Shown here: in pieces, positions 43,980 through 53,672 of the stretch
Layout: each line of letters starts with the position of its first letter
How positions within the stretch are numbered: position 1 is the first letter of the stretch
Assembly (NCBI RefSeq): GCF_021023085.1
Contig: NZ_PGCK01000001.1
Location: 124,001 to 188,000, forward strand
From: Methanooceanicella nereidis
Lineage (GTDB): Archaea > Halobacteriota > Methanocellia > Methanocellales > Methanocellaceae
Reading direction: 5' to 3'
Length of the DNA: 64,000 bases
Notes under the pieces: model-generated
What the model saw: the letters and a program-made list of their open reading frames with translations, nothing else
What the model was told of the DNA's origin: nothing
Database searches by the model: none
Translations under genes and position numbers: made by a program

Positions 43980-44882
43980 ATGTATGAGATCTCTTTTAAA
44001 AAGAACAGGATATCGAATATTTTCACACGCCTTTCGAACGAGTTTATTTATGGCGGGCACCTCGTGTCTTTACATGCTCCATCGCATGTCCTGACAATTG
44101 CGATACTTTTAAGCATGGGTGTTGAATTTTCCATACTATTGATCGCCTACATAATTCCGCTGATAGTCTACGCATATAATTACTACGGCGAGCTGGAAAA
44201 GGATATTCTCACAAATCCCGAAAGAGCGGCATACCTGGATAAAAAGATAAGATCATTCCCATACGTACTGGGATTTTACATCGTGTCCCTTTTTGCATTA
44301 ATGCTCATTTTTGCGAACATGTACCTTATCTATTTCATCCTTGCATTAATAATCGGAGGAGTATTATTTACGGTCTTTTTTAAAGACCTTACAAAAATAG
44401 TACCATGCTTTAAAAACATATACACATCGTTCACATGGGCGATAGCCGGAGCTTTTTTCCTGCTTATAAATTATTCGCTTGAATTCAGGCCATTCTTCGT
44501 GCTGCTTTTCTTATTTATATTCATGAGGTCCATTCTAAACGTGTTCTTTTTCGATCTTAAAGATCTTGAGGGCGACAGACAAAGGGGTTTATTGACGATA
44601 CCGGTCATGGTCGGTAAAGAAAAAACATTGAAATTCTTACACGCGCTGAACTTATTCTCGTTTTCGCCGATCATCATAGGGATATTTATCGGAGAGATCC
44701 CCGCACTGGCGTCATTCCTGCTTCTTACAGGCATTTATGCCTTTTATTACCTGAAGAGAGCGGAAACTACTGAAGAAAGAGAACTTCGGCAAATATCCTA
44801 TATGATAGTGGATTCGGAATTTATTTTCTGGCCTGTTTTGCTTTTGATCGGAAAAATCCTACTTAATGTAAGCGTCTTTTAA
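43980..44882 (+). CDS. UbiA-family prenyltransferase-like membrane protein (copy 1)
   Basis: The 300-residue protein has about eight membrane helices and two polar loops that match the UbiA family. The second motif is normal: FFDLKDLEGDRQRG (DxxDxxxD). The first motif, usually NxxxDxxxD, reads NYYGELEKD, with Glu in place of the middle Asp. These acidic residues bind Mg and the prenyl diphosphate, so activity is plausible, but the substrate (lipid, quinone, tetrapyrrole) is unknown. A second copy follows at 45178. The start is ATG at 43980, behind GAGGTATACAGGT; a TTG at 43965 is in frame but less likely. Confidence 0.85.
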   Translation: MYEISFKKNRISNIFTRLSNEFIYGGHLVSLHAPSHVLTIAILLSMGVEFSILLIAYIIPLIVYAYNYYGELEKDILTNPERAAYLDKKIRSFPYVLGFYIVSLFALMLIFANMYLIYFILALIIGGVLFTVFFKDLTKIVPCFKNIYTSFTWAIAGAFFLLINYSLEFRPFFVLLFLFIFMRSILNVFFFDLKDLEGDRQRGLLTIPVMVGKEKTLKFLHALNLFSFSPIIIGIFIGEIPALASFLLLTGIYAFYYLKRAETTEERELRQISYMIVDSEFIFWPVLLLIGKILLNVSVF

Positions 44883-45177
44883 AAAAATAAAATAAATAAC
44901 GAGATTTTTTAAATCCAAAATTTTTAATTTAAAAATTTAAAAAATTATTATTTAATTTTTATCGATAAAATATGGCTTTGAAATAAAAATCATTCATGTG
45001 AAAACTTTATATCATAAAACCGTTAAAAAACTATAATATTCGTAATTACAAAATTGAAATTATGATTTAGAAAAAATAGAATCGATATTAATGTAAAATT
45101 ATGTAAATATAAATAATAAAATTAATAGCTTAATAACAAATCAATAAATAAAATCCACTTTAAAAGTAGGAAAAAGT
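44883..45177. other. A+T-rich spacer between the UbiA copies
   Basis: The 295-base spacer is nearly free of G and C and holds many TATA-like words. I cannot identify a gene in it. A TAGGAAAA sequence before 45178 is the ribosome-binding site of the second copy. Confidence 0.4.
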
Positions 45178-46104
45178 ATGACCGAGAATGTAAATGCGAA
45201 CACAACAATGGAAAAATGGATAGCAGATGTTAAATATTCCAGGCTATTCTCCGAGATGCAGAACGAGCTTATATACGGGGGACATCTTGCATCAATGGTA
45301 TCCCCGGCTTTTGTACTGTCAGTGGCAGCGATCCTGAACACTGCAGTTGATCTGCCCATATTGTTAATATCATATCTCATACCCCTGATAGTATACAGCT
45401 ACAATTATTATGGTGAGCTGGAAAAAGATATGCTTACAAACCCGGAAAGGGCTTCTTTCGTAGAAAAGAAGGTCAAATCGTATCCGGTCAGGATAGTTGC
45501 CTATATACTGATCTTAGGGTTGCTGCTATTATTTTTCGCGAACTATTACCTCATAGGGTTCATTTTCGCCCTGGTGTTCGGCGGAATTTTGTTCACGGTC
45601 TTCCTAAAGGACTTAACAAAAAAGATAGTCTGTTTTAAGAATGTGTACACAGCCCTGATGTGGGCGTCATCGGGCGCGTTTCTTTTCCTCTTCTATTATT
45701 CGCTGGACTTGAACCTCGCATTCGTCCTTATATTCATATTCATATTCCTGAAGGTCATATTGAACGTCATATTCTTTGATCTTAAGGACATCGAAGGGGA
45801 CGGGGAGAGAGGATTAAAGACCCTGCCCGTGCTACTGGGCAAGAATGGTACGCTCAAGTTCTTACATGGCCTGAGCATTTTCGCATTCGTACCGTTATTC
45901 ATAGGGATCTACCTGGGAGTGATACCGCTTTTTGCCCTATCGCTATTATCATTATGCATATACAATTACTATTACCTTAAAAAAGCGGAGACTATCGACA
46001 ACAGGAATCTTCGTATCCTGTCATACACCATGGCGGATGCGGAATTTCTCATCTGGCCGATACTGCTTCTGGTTGGAAAGACGATCTTCTTAAGCGTTGC
46101 GTAA
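45178..46104 (+). CDS. UbiA-family prenyltransferase-like membrane protein (copy 2)
   Basis: The 308-residue protein aligns with copy 1 over its entire length, with the same motifs: NYYGELEKD (N-x3-E-x3-D) in the first loop and FFDLKDIEGDGERG in the second. Both carry the lead segment ELIYGGHLASMVSPAFVL-like near the N-terminus. Two variant copies in tandem suggest one duplication, and possibly a heteromeric or two-step enzyme. The substrate cannot be told. The N-terminus is about ten residues longer than in copy 1. Confidence 0.85.
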   Translation: MTENVNANTTMEKWIADVKYSRLFSEMQNELIYGGHLASMVSPAFVLSVAAILNTAVDLPILLISYLIPLIVYSYNYYGELEKDMLTNPERASFVEKKVKSYPVRIVAYILILGLLLLFFANYYLIGFIFALVFGGILFTVFLKDLTKKIVCFKNVYTALMWASSGAFLFLFYYSLDLNLAFVLIFIFIFLKVILNVIFFDLKDIEGDGERGLKTLPVLLGKNGTLKFLHGLSIFAFVPLFIGIYLGVIPLFALSLLSLCIYNYYYLKKAETIDNRNLRILSYTMADAEFLIWPILLLVGKTIFLSVA

Positions 46105-46174
46105 CAAGGCAAGTATCAAACCGGTCATCGATAAGGTCATTCCGGCCTTATCTTTCCTATTTTTAATTTTATTG

Positions 46175-46588
46175 TCATTGTTCCTGGAATAGCAATAAAA
46201 GAGCCAGAACGTTACATAATAACAGCGCCAGTATCACGATCTTCAGGACCCAGGTCGGCGTGCTCTCGACCCCTTCCTCTGTCAGTTTTCTATTTATGGC
46301 CGAGTAGCTCCGGTAAGCGATCACGAATACCACCGTTGCGGTCGTAATGAAAACAACGCCTATTATCCGTAGAGCCCATAACCAATGGCTGAGCTCTAAA
46401 AGCCTTGGAAGCGCCAGTGCCACGGCTACCAGAGACAGCCCGGTCCGTATCCATGCGCTAAGGGTACGCTCGTTGGCAAGAAGATTTCTCTCCTTTGCCA
46501 GAAAGGTCCTTTCATGCGCGAGCTTAATCTGATCTTTCACTTCTTCTTCGCTATGCTCCGGTCCGACATCAGCCACTTTCAGGTACAC
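46175..46588 (-). CDS. DUF202 family membrane protein
   Basis: The 137-residue protein has an acidic N-terminus, then the DUF202 hallmark ERNLLANERTLSAWIRTGLS at about 33-52, and three membrane helices (about 43-65, 73-92 and 114-134). DUF202 proteins, such as the bacterial YidH, have no proven role. It is transcribed alone and converges on the second UbiA gene. Confidence 0.88.
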   Translation of the reverse strand: MYLKVADVGPEHSEEEVKDQIKLAHERTFLAKERNLLANERTLSAWIRTGLSLVAVALALPRLLELSHWLWALRIIGVVFITTATVVFVIAYRSYSAINRKLTEEGVESTPTWVLKIVILALLLCNVLALLLLFQEQ

Positions 46589-46770
46589 CGCCCGTAAATA
46601 GAAATGAGAACATTTTAAAGCCCTGATGAGGCGTTAAAATACATTACTTTAATAAAATGTTAAAAAATTAAAATTTAAAATAGTTTATAATGGAAAACTC
46701 GAAAAAATATAAGAGCGTTACAGGATTTAACTTTTTAGATCAATTTTATAGTTCCTGCCTGCCATGGATT

Positions 46771-47031
46771 TTATGCCATAGATTTCGTCAGAACGTTATA
46801 GATATACGCTATCAGAAAACCGGCTATAAAACCGTCCACGATGGCCCATATAAGGCCGATGATACTCCCGATCACCGATAGTTCATAGCCGAGATAAACG
46901 GAACCGATCGTTGATACTGCCTGCACGCCCCATCCGAGAAAAGTGGCCATAAGCCCGAGCATTAAAACACCAAAGCCCCAGATGATGCCCAGGGCTAATC
47001 CGAATTGAACTGGTTTGATCTCTTTGACCAT
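46771..47031 (-). CDS. small membrane protein, holin-like annotation group
   Basis: The 86-residue protein has two clear membrane helices, with a glycine-rich first one (LALGIIWGFGVLMLGLMATF) and a second (IGSIIGLIWAIVDGFIAGFL) containing a conserved WxxxDGFIxG pattern. Proteins with this pattern are often labelled as phage holins in archaeal and bacterial genomes, but no phage gene is nearby and that label is not supported. The function is unknown. An overlapping plus-strand frame from 46690 is a shadow. Confidence 0.7.
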   Translation of the reverse strand: MVKEIKPVQFGLALGIIWGFGVLMLGLMATFLGWGVQAVSTIGSVYLGYELSVIGSIIGLIWAIVDGFIAGFLIAYIYNVLTKSMA

Positions 47032-47484
47032 CCTCCCACCATAAAGAGTTCTGACGTTACGAATAAATCTGTTGTCGATAATATTAACGCAAAATCATTT
47101 TGTTACGGTTAAAAAATACATAACCTTTATTTATCGAATGCCCAATTTTGCCCTGTACAGGTATCGGTCATAGATAGATGATAATTAATACAGGATCCCT
47201 TATATCCGATATAGTAATTAAATAAAGACACAATAATAAATAACCTGGTAAATGAATATTTAGTACATTAATAGTTTTTTATGACATGCTCATAAATCTT
47301 AATTTTATAATGAGCTTATATATAGCATATATAGTTTGTATTAAACATATATAAGTAAAACATAATTAGTAATAATTACATAAAGATAATATTGATATAG
47401 TATATTTAACTAAATAAATTAAATATAAAAATTAGTTAATAAAAAATAGTATGGAGCCATGAGAGTATAAAGGGAGGTGCGAGG
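47032..47484. promoter_or_regulatory. A+T-rich control region before the GH57 operon
   Basis: CTTATATA (47315-47322) and TATATAAG (47348-47355) form an inverted repeat around a run of TATA words. Between 47380 and 47440 the sequence is almost pure A/T, suitable for a promoter. The ribosome-binding site GGGAGGTG lies before the GTG start at 47485. No gene is visible. Confidence 0.45.
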
Positions 47485-48942
47485 GTGAGTAAACTTTGTA
47501 TCGGGTTTGAGGTCCATCAACCTTATAGATTAAACTCCCGGTTTGATCATAAAAATGGAGTAAAGATAAAAGATCTGGAGAAAGAATACTTTAGCAGTAA
47601 AAATAAGGAAATACTGGAAAAGGTCGCAGGCAAATGTTACATACCGGCAACTGAGATCGTACTTGAAGGGCTTGATAATGGTTTTAAGTGCGCCTTCAGC
47701 ATCTCGGGAACCCTGATAGAGCAGCTGGAAAAGTGGAACACAGATGCGTTAGACCTATTTAAGCAGGCAGCAAGGCATAAGAACACAGAGCTGATAGCTC
47801 AGACTTACTATCACAGCATCGCAAGCCTTTTTGACGACCTTGAGGAATTCGAGCTACAGGTAAAGCTGCATAAGAAGCTATTGAAAGATGTATTCGGTGT
47901 AGTCCCCCGTGTCATGGAAAACACGGAGTTCCTGTTCAATAATTCCATAGCGAGATCCGCAAAAAAGATGGGGTTCGAAGCGATTTATTCGGAAGGCGTC
48001 GAGCGGATACTTGACTGGAGAAGCCCCAATTATGTCTATACTTGCCAGGGCATAAAAGTTTTAATGAGGAACTATAAGCTTTCCGACGATATCGCGTTCA
48101 GGTTCAACAACAGGGAGTGGGAGCAGTATCCCCTGACAGCGGATAAGTTCGCGGACTGGATAGCCAGCGTTCCGGGAGATTATATTAACATATTCGTAGA
48201 TTATGAGACGTTCGGCGAGCACCACTGGGACGAGACCGGTATCCTCGACTTCCTGAGATGGCTGCCTAAAGAATGCCTTGGCAGGGGCATAGAGTTCGAA
48301 ACGCCGTCCGCGATATCAAAGCTTGAGCCTCGCGAGGAGCTTGACGTCGATGAGACGATCTCATGGGCGGATATAGAGAAGGATGCGTCGGCATGGGCAG
48401 GTAACACAATTCAGAAAAACGCTTTAAAGGCGGTCCAGAGAGCAAAGATATACGCGAAGAACAAGAAATTATGGCGCTACCTTCAAACGAGCGACCACTT
48501 CTACTATATGGCGTCGAAGTTCGGCTCATGCGGCGACGTGCACAACTATTTTAGCCCGGAGGCCTGCAGCACGTTCAGCGCTTTCGAGCAGTATATGAAC
48601 ATACTCTCACATTACGAGCAAAAATTCTCACACAGGACAGGATCGAAAAAGACGGCGATGATACTGAGGAGCGTCAGCCCCGATAAAGCCTTCAACTTTT
48701 GGAATTCGCAGAATTATACAGGATTTTCCGCATACAGCCTGGACGATCTTGCCGAGATGCTGAACCATGTGCCTGAAGATTCGGTCGAATACCACATACA
48801 GAGGAATGATTTTTCCAGATGGATAGGAGAGGCGCTTGGAGATAAAAAACTTGCATCTGTGGTCGAGAACTGTAAGAACAGGATAGATCTTACAGAGGCT
48901 ATCGACCGGGAGAGAGACCTTCTATGGAAACGCTTAAAATAG
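47485..48942 (+). CDS. glycoside hydrolase family 57 alpha-amylase-like enzyme
   Basis: The 485-residue protein has the GH57 landmarks: FEVHQPYRL near the N-terminus (HQP motif, 9-13), MENTEFLFNN (144-153; E148 is the likely nucleophile) and FVDYETFGEHH (237-247; D239 is the likely acid/base). These match archaeal alpha-amylases and related 4-alpha-glucan enzymes that act on glycogen or starch-like polymers in the cytoplasm. The start is GTG at 47485, with a very good SD (GGGAGGTG). It is the first gene of a three-gene operon; the next gene starts 19 bases before its stop codon. Confidence 0.92.
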   Translation: MSKLCIGFEVHQPYRLNSRFDHKNGVKIKDLEKEYFSSKNKEILEKVAGKCYIPATEIVLEGLDNGFKCAFSISGTLIEQLEKWNTDALDLFKQAARHKNTELIAQTYYHSIASLFDDLEEFELQVKLHKKLLKDVFGVVPRVMENTEFLFNNSIARSAKKMGFEAIYSEGVERILDWRSPNYVYTCQGIKVLMRNYKLSDDIAFRFNNREWEQYPLTADKFADWIASVPGDYINIFVDYETFGEHHWDETGILDFLRWLPKECLGRGIEFETPSAISKLEPREELDVDETISWADIEKDASAWAGNTIQKNALKAVQRAKIYAKNKKLWRYLQTSDHFYYMASKFGSCGDVHNYFSPEACSTFSAFEQYMNILSHYEQKFSHRTGSKKTAMILRSVSPDKAFNFWNSQNYTGFSAYSLDDLAEMLNHVPEDSVEYHIQRNDFSRWIGEALGDKKLASVVENCKNRIDLTEAIDRERDLLWKRLK

Positions 48943-50054
48943 CATTCTTTTGCTGGGAGTCAATATATTCGGAAAAGATAGGGGGCCTGTCCCCCGGGGC
49001 CACATACCTGGCCGAGACGCTGGCAAAGGAGCACGAAGTCCATTTCTTTACGAGGGGAAAAGAAGATAAGGTCATCAAGGGCGTTCATTACCATTATTGC
49101 CAGCCGGTGGCCGGCAATATAGTAGATTTTTGTCGCGACATGAGCGATCAGATGGTCAGGCGGTTCAGAGAGTTCGATACGCCGCCTTTCGACATTTTAC
49201 ATTTCCATGACTGGCATGTGGTCGATGCCATGCATCAACTGCGCGACAGAAATACAGTTTATACTTATCACTCCACAGAGTACGGCAGGATAGGGAATAA
49301 GTTCGGCGACTGGTGGGAATCGAAAGAGATCTCCGGCAAGGAATGGTATGCCGGGCTCATTGCAAAAAGAATAACGACTGTATCTAACACGCTTAAGAAC
49401 GAGGTCATGTGGCTGTACAACATACCGGACGAGAAGACAGACATTGTCAACAACGGCGTATTCCCGGAAAAATATGATGCGATGATAGATCAGGGCGAGG
49501 TCAAGATGTCATACGGCATACATCCCCTCGCTCCTCTCGTGTTCTTTATAGGGAGGATGGAATACCAGAAAGGACCGGACATCCTTGTGGAGGCGATACC
49601 GCAAGTGCTTTCAACCTACTGGGGAGCGCATTTCATCATGGCGGGTGAAGGCAGCATGAAAAGCAGGCTGCAGGAAATGACGTGGGACCTTCCCGTGCAT
49701 TTTCTTGGATATATACCTGACTCCGAGTACATCCGCCTTCTTTATGCAAGCGACGTGGTCGTTATACCAAGCAGGAACGAGCCTTTCGGGCTTGTGTTGC
49801 TCGAGGCCTGGAGCGCAAAAAGGCCGGTAGTTGTAAGTGACGTAGGAGGGCTTTCGGAGAACGTCGATAATTTCTATGACGGGGTCAAGGTATACCTTAA
49901 CCCGGATTCTCTCGCCTGGGGCATCAATTACGTCCTTAATGATCATATTAAGAGCAACCTGATGGGTAAGAACGGACGGAGAAAGGTAGATAAATTATTC
50001 AGATGGGACAGGGTGGCGGAAAAAATGGTCGATGTGTACAGTAAGGTGATATGA
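48924..50054 (+). CDS. glycosyltransferase family 4 protein
   Basis: The 376-residue protein has the GT-B fold. Residues 1-200 hold an acceptor-side domain with a lead strand KIAFFCWESIYSEKIGGLSP; after FFIGRMEYQKGPDILVEAI (about 199-217) comes the donor-side domain with the E-x7-E motif SRNEPFGLVLLEAW (about 281-294). Family 4 enzymes move sugars from nucleotide-sugars with retention. It overlaps the GH57 gene by 19 bases and the next glycosyltransferase by four, so the three are co-translated. The pair with GH57 points to glycogen-like polymer synthesis and turnover. Confidence 0.9.
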   Translation: METLKIAFFCWESIYSEKIGGLSPGATYLAETLAKEHEVHFFTRGKEDKVIKGVHYHYCQPVAGNIVDFCRDMSDQMVRRFREFDTPPFDILHFHDWHVVDAMHQLRDRNTVYTYHSTEYGRIGNKFGDWWESKEISGKEWYAGLIAKRITTVSNTLKNEVMWLYNIPDEKTDIVNNGVFPEKYDAMIDQGEVKMSYGIHPLAPLVFFIGRMEYQKGPDILVEAIPQVLSTYWGAHFIMAGEGSMKSRLQEMTWDLPVHFLGYIPDSEYIRLLYASDVVVIPSRNEPFGLVLLEAWSAKRPVVVSDVGGLSENVDNFYDGVKVYLNPDSLAWGINYVLNDHIKSNLMGKNGRRKVDKLFRWDRVAEKMVDVYSKVI

Positions 50055-51376
50055 TGAGGATGGCATATTTTGTGGACGAGTTCCCGCCGTTCTTTAGAGG
50101 TGGGCTCGGGACATACGCTATGGAGATAACCAAAGAGTATGTCCGAAGAGGCTATAATATCACGGTCTTTTCCAGAAACACGGGAAACGACCCCACTAAT
50201 GACATCTGGGAAGGCGTAAAGGTCCACAGGCCGCTCCTGTTGAACGTCGCGGACGTCCTTCCGATAGTAAGCCCGGGCGATGTGATGAACTGGGATACGG
50301 GCGGACAGGAATTTTTCATGGAGACGATATTTTATAACTTCCTTTCGGCATCCAAACTTGTTAACGGCCTTGCGGGAAAGGAAGGTAAAACGTTCGATAT
50401 CGTGGTCGCGCATGACTGGCTTTCATTCATAGCGGGCATCATATCGAAGAGAAGTATGAAACTTCCGCTGGTCGTTCATTTTCATTCCGCGGAACAGGGG
50501 AGGACCGGGAACGGTTCCGCCACGGTTAAGAATATCGAAAGGCTCGCGGCAGTGAAAGCGGACATGATAGTGACCGTAAGCTATGCTATGCGCGACGAGC
50601 TTATGAAATACGGGTACCCGGAGAGTAAGATCAGGGTAGTGTATAACGGCATAGACGTTAATAAGTACAGGCCGGGCATCTTTTCTGATGAAGAGATAAG
50701 AAAGTTTAAGGAAGAGATAGGCGTTGGCGACTCCCCGATGATATTCTTCGTCGGAAGATTGACATGGGTGAAGGGCGCCGATACGCTCGTCATGGCGATG
50801 GCGAATATAGTAAAAGAGGTACCCGACGCAAAACTGGTGATAGTGGGCAAGGGTGAGCAGGAAAGCATGCTGAGGCAGATGGTGGCCTCCCATGGCCTGG
50901 AGAACAATGTCATCCTTAAATATGAATATATCCCGGAGCATGAGCGCATCAAGTATTATGCCGCGTGCGACATAGCCGTTTTCCCGTCAAAATATGAGCC
51001 TTTCGGGATTGTATGCCTGGAGGCGATGGCTATGGGTAAGCCTGTGATCGTAGGGGCAAGCGGAACGTCAGGGTTCAGGGAGCAGGTGATACCGTTTGGT
51101 GAGAACATTAGCGGGTTTCACATAAATCCTCAGGACCCGGATGACATTGCAAAATTTACTGTGATACTGCTAAAAGACCCGGACCTGAGAAAGACCATGG
51201 GTATAAATGCCCGGAAAAGAGCCGTAGAAAAATTCTCATGGGAGATAGCCGCTGATAATACGGTAAGGGTGTATGAGGAGGCCATATTGCTGCATGAGGA
51301 GAATAGAAAAGCTCTCTATGAGGCAGTATGCGAATGTAAGATACCCGATGTCAATCCGACAGAAAAAAGCTCATGA
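50051..51376 (+). CDS. glycogen-synthase-like glycosyltransferase (GT4/GT5 type)
   Basis: The 441-residue protein starts YFVDEFPPFFRGGLGTYAME, with the G-G-L-G loop typical of glycogen synthases and related GT-B enzymes. The donor domain has FVGRLTWVKGADTLVMAM and the E-x7-E motif SKYEPFGIVCLEAMAMGKPV. It is therefore a retaining glycosyltransferase, probably using ADP- or UDP-glucose. The ATG overlaps the preceding stop by four bases (ATGA). Operon order GH57-GT4-GT4 is seen in several archaea and is linked to glycogen metabolism; the exact split of tasks between the two transferases is not visible from sequence. Confidence 0.9.
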   Translation: MMRMAYFVDEFPPFFRGGLGTYAMEITKEYVRRGYNITVFSRNTGNDPTNDIWEGVKVHRPLLLNVADVLPIVSPGDVMNWDTGGQEFFMETIFYNFLSASKLVNGLAGKEGKTFDIVVAHDWLSFIAGIISKRSMKLPLVVHFHSAEQGRTGNGSATVKNIERLAAVKADMIVTVSYAMRDELMKYGYPESKIRVVYNGIDVNKYRPGIFSDEEIRKFKEEIGVGDSPMIFFVGRLTWVKGADTLVMAMANIVKEVPDAKLVIVGKGEQESMLRQMVASHGLENNVILKYEYIPEHERIKYYAACDIAVFPSKYEPFGIVCLEAMAMGKPVIVGASGTSGFREQVIPFGENISGFHINPQDPDDIAKFTVILLKDPDLRKTMGINARKRAVEKFSWEIAADNTVRVYEEAILLHEENRKALYEAVCECKIPDVNPTEKSS

Positions 51377-51478
51377 CCGATTTTATATTTTGACAGTGTC
51401 CTTTTTATTTACCAGTCCCTAAATCTACGTATCTTAATGCCTTAGTGTTCGGTCCTGTTAATACAGAATCCGATTTTC

Positions 51479-52251
51479 ACCACAAAGGCAACCAAGGAAC
51501 ATGAAGGACTTTTTAGAAAAACAGTGTTATTTTTTTGTAATTTAAGAATCCATATATGAGCGTTATAATCATTATATTAAATTTAAAGAAAGAAAATTGT
51601 GGACCTTTGTTGCCCTTGTGCGCTCCCATGAAAAACTTTTTGAAGGTCTCTGTAAAAACGTGCATGTAACATTCATTATGGGATCGATGTTCTGCCGTTG
51701 TGCCTGTCGGATGGCAGGCAGGCACGTAACCTCACAGAAACACAGAACCACAAAAATTTTTTTATATGATTTTTAAGGGCTCAAAAGCACTAAGAATTTA
51801 CTCACTAAATCTCTAAGGGCGCTAGTATCACCGTCAATGCACTAAAGTCTCTAATGCACGGCTTAATGCTCGAAGCGCTCTAAGCCACCAACGCTAAAAC
51901 AAGGCCCGAACATTCTCCAAGGGCACGAAATTTTAACATCTCGGTTGACGTTTAAATGATCTATATTTCCCTGCTATAGGTCAGGCGAACACAGACCGGG
52001 ATATTAGACTTTAGTGTTTTTGAGAATGTTCGGGCCTTGTTTTAGCGTTGGTGACTTAGAGAGGTTAGTGCGTTGAGCCGGGCGTTAGGGATATTAGAGC
52101 GTTGACGGTGATACTGGAGCATTTGTGGTTTGGTGAGTGAACCTTTGGGTTTTCGTGACCTTAAATTATAAAAAAAATTTTGTGTTTCTGTGTTTCTGTG
52201 AGGTTACGTGCCTGCCTGCCATCCGACAGGCACAACCATAAAAACTTCATC
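51479..52251. repeat. giant-palindrome repeat element, copy 2 (inverted)
   Basis: This is the reverse-complement counterpart of the element at 21450-22221, with the side module first (51479-51700) and the 532-bp palindrome second (51701-52232). Arms share TGCCTGTCGGATGG and CCATCCGACAGGCA at the ends, CCTCACAGAAACACAGAACC inside, and CCCGAACATTCTCC near the centre. The unpaired centre again holds TATAGGTCAGGCGAACACA. Base differences between the two copies are frequent in the arms (for example accacaaatgctctag against ctctaagggcgctag), so they are not identical. Frames within it (51513-51725) are not real genes. The region to 52506 after it holds nothing I can name. Confidence 0.92.
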
Positions 52252-52506
52252 TCAAAGACCAATAGGTAAGACACGTTATTTCATTCTTAAAACCTGAGCA
52301 AGACCCCGCTCATCAAAGATTTCGTGGTGAAAAAATAGAACTCATTAATATCCGGGATCAAGACATGTTAAAGAATCTTGGACAAGAAGAACATACTACT
52401 TAATTAATTGAGCTAAGAAAATAACCGACCTTTATGGCACGCGGAAAAATATTCAAAGGGACTCGACATCAGAGCCCCGTTGAAAATGTTAAAATCAGGT
52501 TTAGGG

Positions 52507-53403
52507 CTATAGTATCTCTTTTAGTTTTCTCGATAATTCATATGAAAGGTCCAGCGTGCCAAACTCGTTGTTGATGCTGTTCGTCGATATCAGCTCGTTC
52601 ACGCCAGCCCTGAACAGTCCCGTCAGCGTATCTATGTCGCTTAACACCGCATGAGTGAATGCTGCAGTGATCTTATTAGCTCCCTGCGACCTGAGAGAGC
52701 CTATCACTTCCATCATCGTTCCGCCCGTGCTCACTATGTCATCTATGATCAGAACGTCCCTGTTCTTGACGTTCAGTCTTTTCGGCTTTATCTCGATCTC
52801 CTTAGCCGACAGCCTGTGTTTTTCCATGACATCGTAATCAGTTTCTAAAATATCTGCGGCTCTCTTTGCCCATCTCTCGGATTCCGAATCGGGACCGATG
52901 ACCACCGGCTTTAAAAGGCGTTTGCCGGCTTCGCTGGCCAGCAGGTCTATTGCGCTAACTTCATGTAGCTTTACTTTACTGAACCCTAAAAGGTCATCCA
53001 TGCTTAGCCTGTGCAGATGAAGGTCTACGCTAACGATGTCATTTACGCCGCAGGATTCCAGTGTCTTCAGAACTGATCGGATCCCGATCGCCTCGCCTTC
53101 GACGTGCCTGGTGTCCTGCCTGGTATATCCCAGATAAGGTATTACGGCTATCACCCTTCTTGTGCCCAGTTCTTTTAACAGGTCCACTGTGAGAAGAGTC
53201 TCCACAAGCATGTCATTGGGCCTTGGATGCATCGTCTGGACATACACTACGGTCTCCTTCGGTTTAAAATCGCCTTCTATAACGTGTATCTCACCGTCAG
53301 GGAACTTTTCTATAAAGGGAAAATGTGCTTTCATACCCATATTTTTCGCGATACATTGCGCCAGTCTGGGAACGCTTGAGCCAGATACGATGTCTATGTC
53401 CAT
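52507..53403 (-). CDS. prs: ribose-phosphate pyrophosphokinase
   Basis: The 298-residue enzyme makes PRPP from ribose 5-phosphate and ATP, the start of nucleotide and histidine synthesis. Visible features are the FPDGEIHV segment (residues 34-41), the ATP/metal loop YLGYTRQDTRHVEGEAI (about 95-111), the His pair in DLHLHRL (127-133), and the PRPP-binding loop VLIIDDIVSTGGTM (about 216-229). The length fits the archaeal form, shorter than bacterial enzymes. The ATG at 53403 is unambiguous. It is monocistronic. Confidence 0.95.
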   Translation of the reverse strand: MDIDIVSGSSVPRLAQCIAKNMGMKAHFPFIEKFPDGEIHVIEGDFKPKETVVYVQTMHPRPNDMLVETLLTVDLLKELGTRRVIAVIPYLGYTRQDTRHVEGEAIGIRSVLKTLESCGVNDIVSVDLHLHRLSMDDLLGFSKVKLHEVSAIDLLASEAGKRLLKPVVIGPDSESERWAKRAADILETDYDVMEKHRLSAKEIEIKPKRLNVKNRDVLIIDDIVSTGGTMMEVIGSLRSQGANKITAAFTHAVLSDIDTLTGLFRAGVNELISTNSINNEFGTLDLSYELSRKLKEIL

Positions 53404-53672
53404 GCTACGATCACCATTATGATTTTTAATGCCCGGGATAGTTTTTGTTTAATTTATATATTTATCACATACATCGATATTTAATATTTTACTTTATATG
53501 ATGACGAACATCCCTGATGATACGGTCATGAAAAGATCAAAGATGAATGAACATCTTCGCCGGGTAAAATAGCATTTAACATAAGAAAGGAGAAGGCATA
53601 TAGTTCCAGTACACGTGCAGGGACAGCAGGGAATGGCTTTGATAACAGCCCATAACTTAAACGACACCACTT
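53404..53672. other. intergenic region between prs and the reductase gene
   Basis: No gene or hairpin is clear. An A+T-rich zone just upstream of prs (about 53440-53500) may be its promoter. Confidence 0.3.

Noticed and set aside
46771-47031. Holin of a prophage
   Set aside because: No other phage gene is present; the similarity is to a widespread small membrane protein only.
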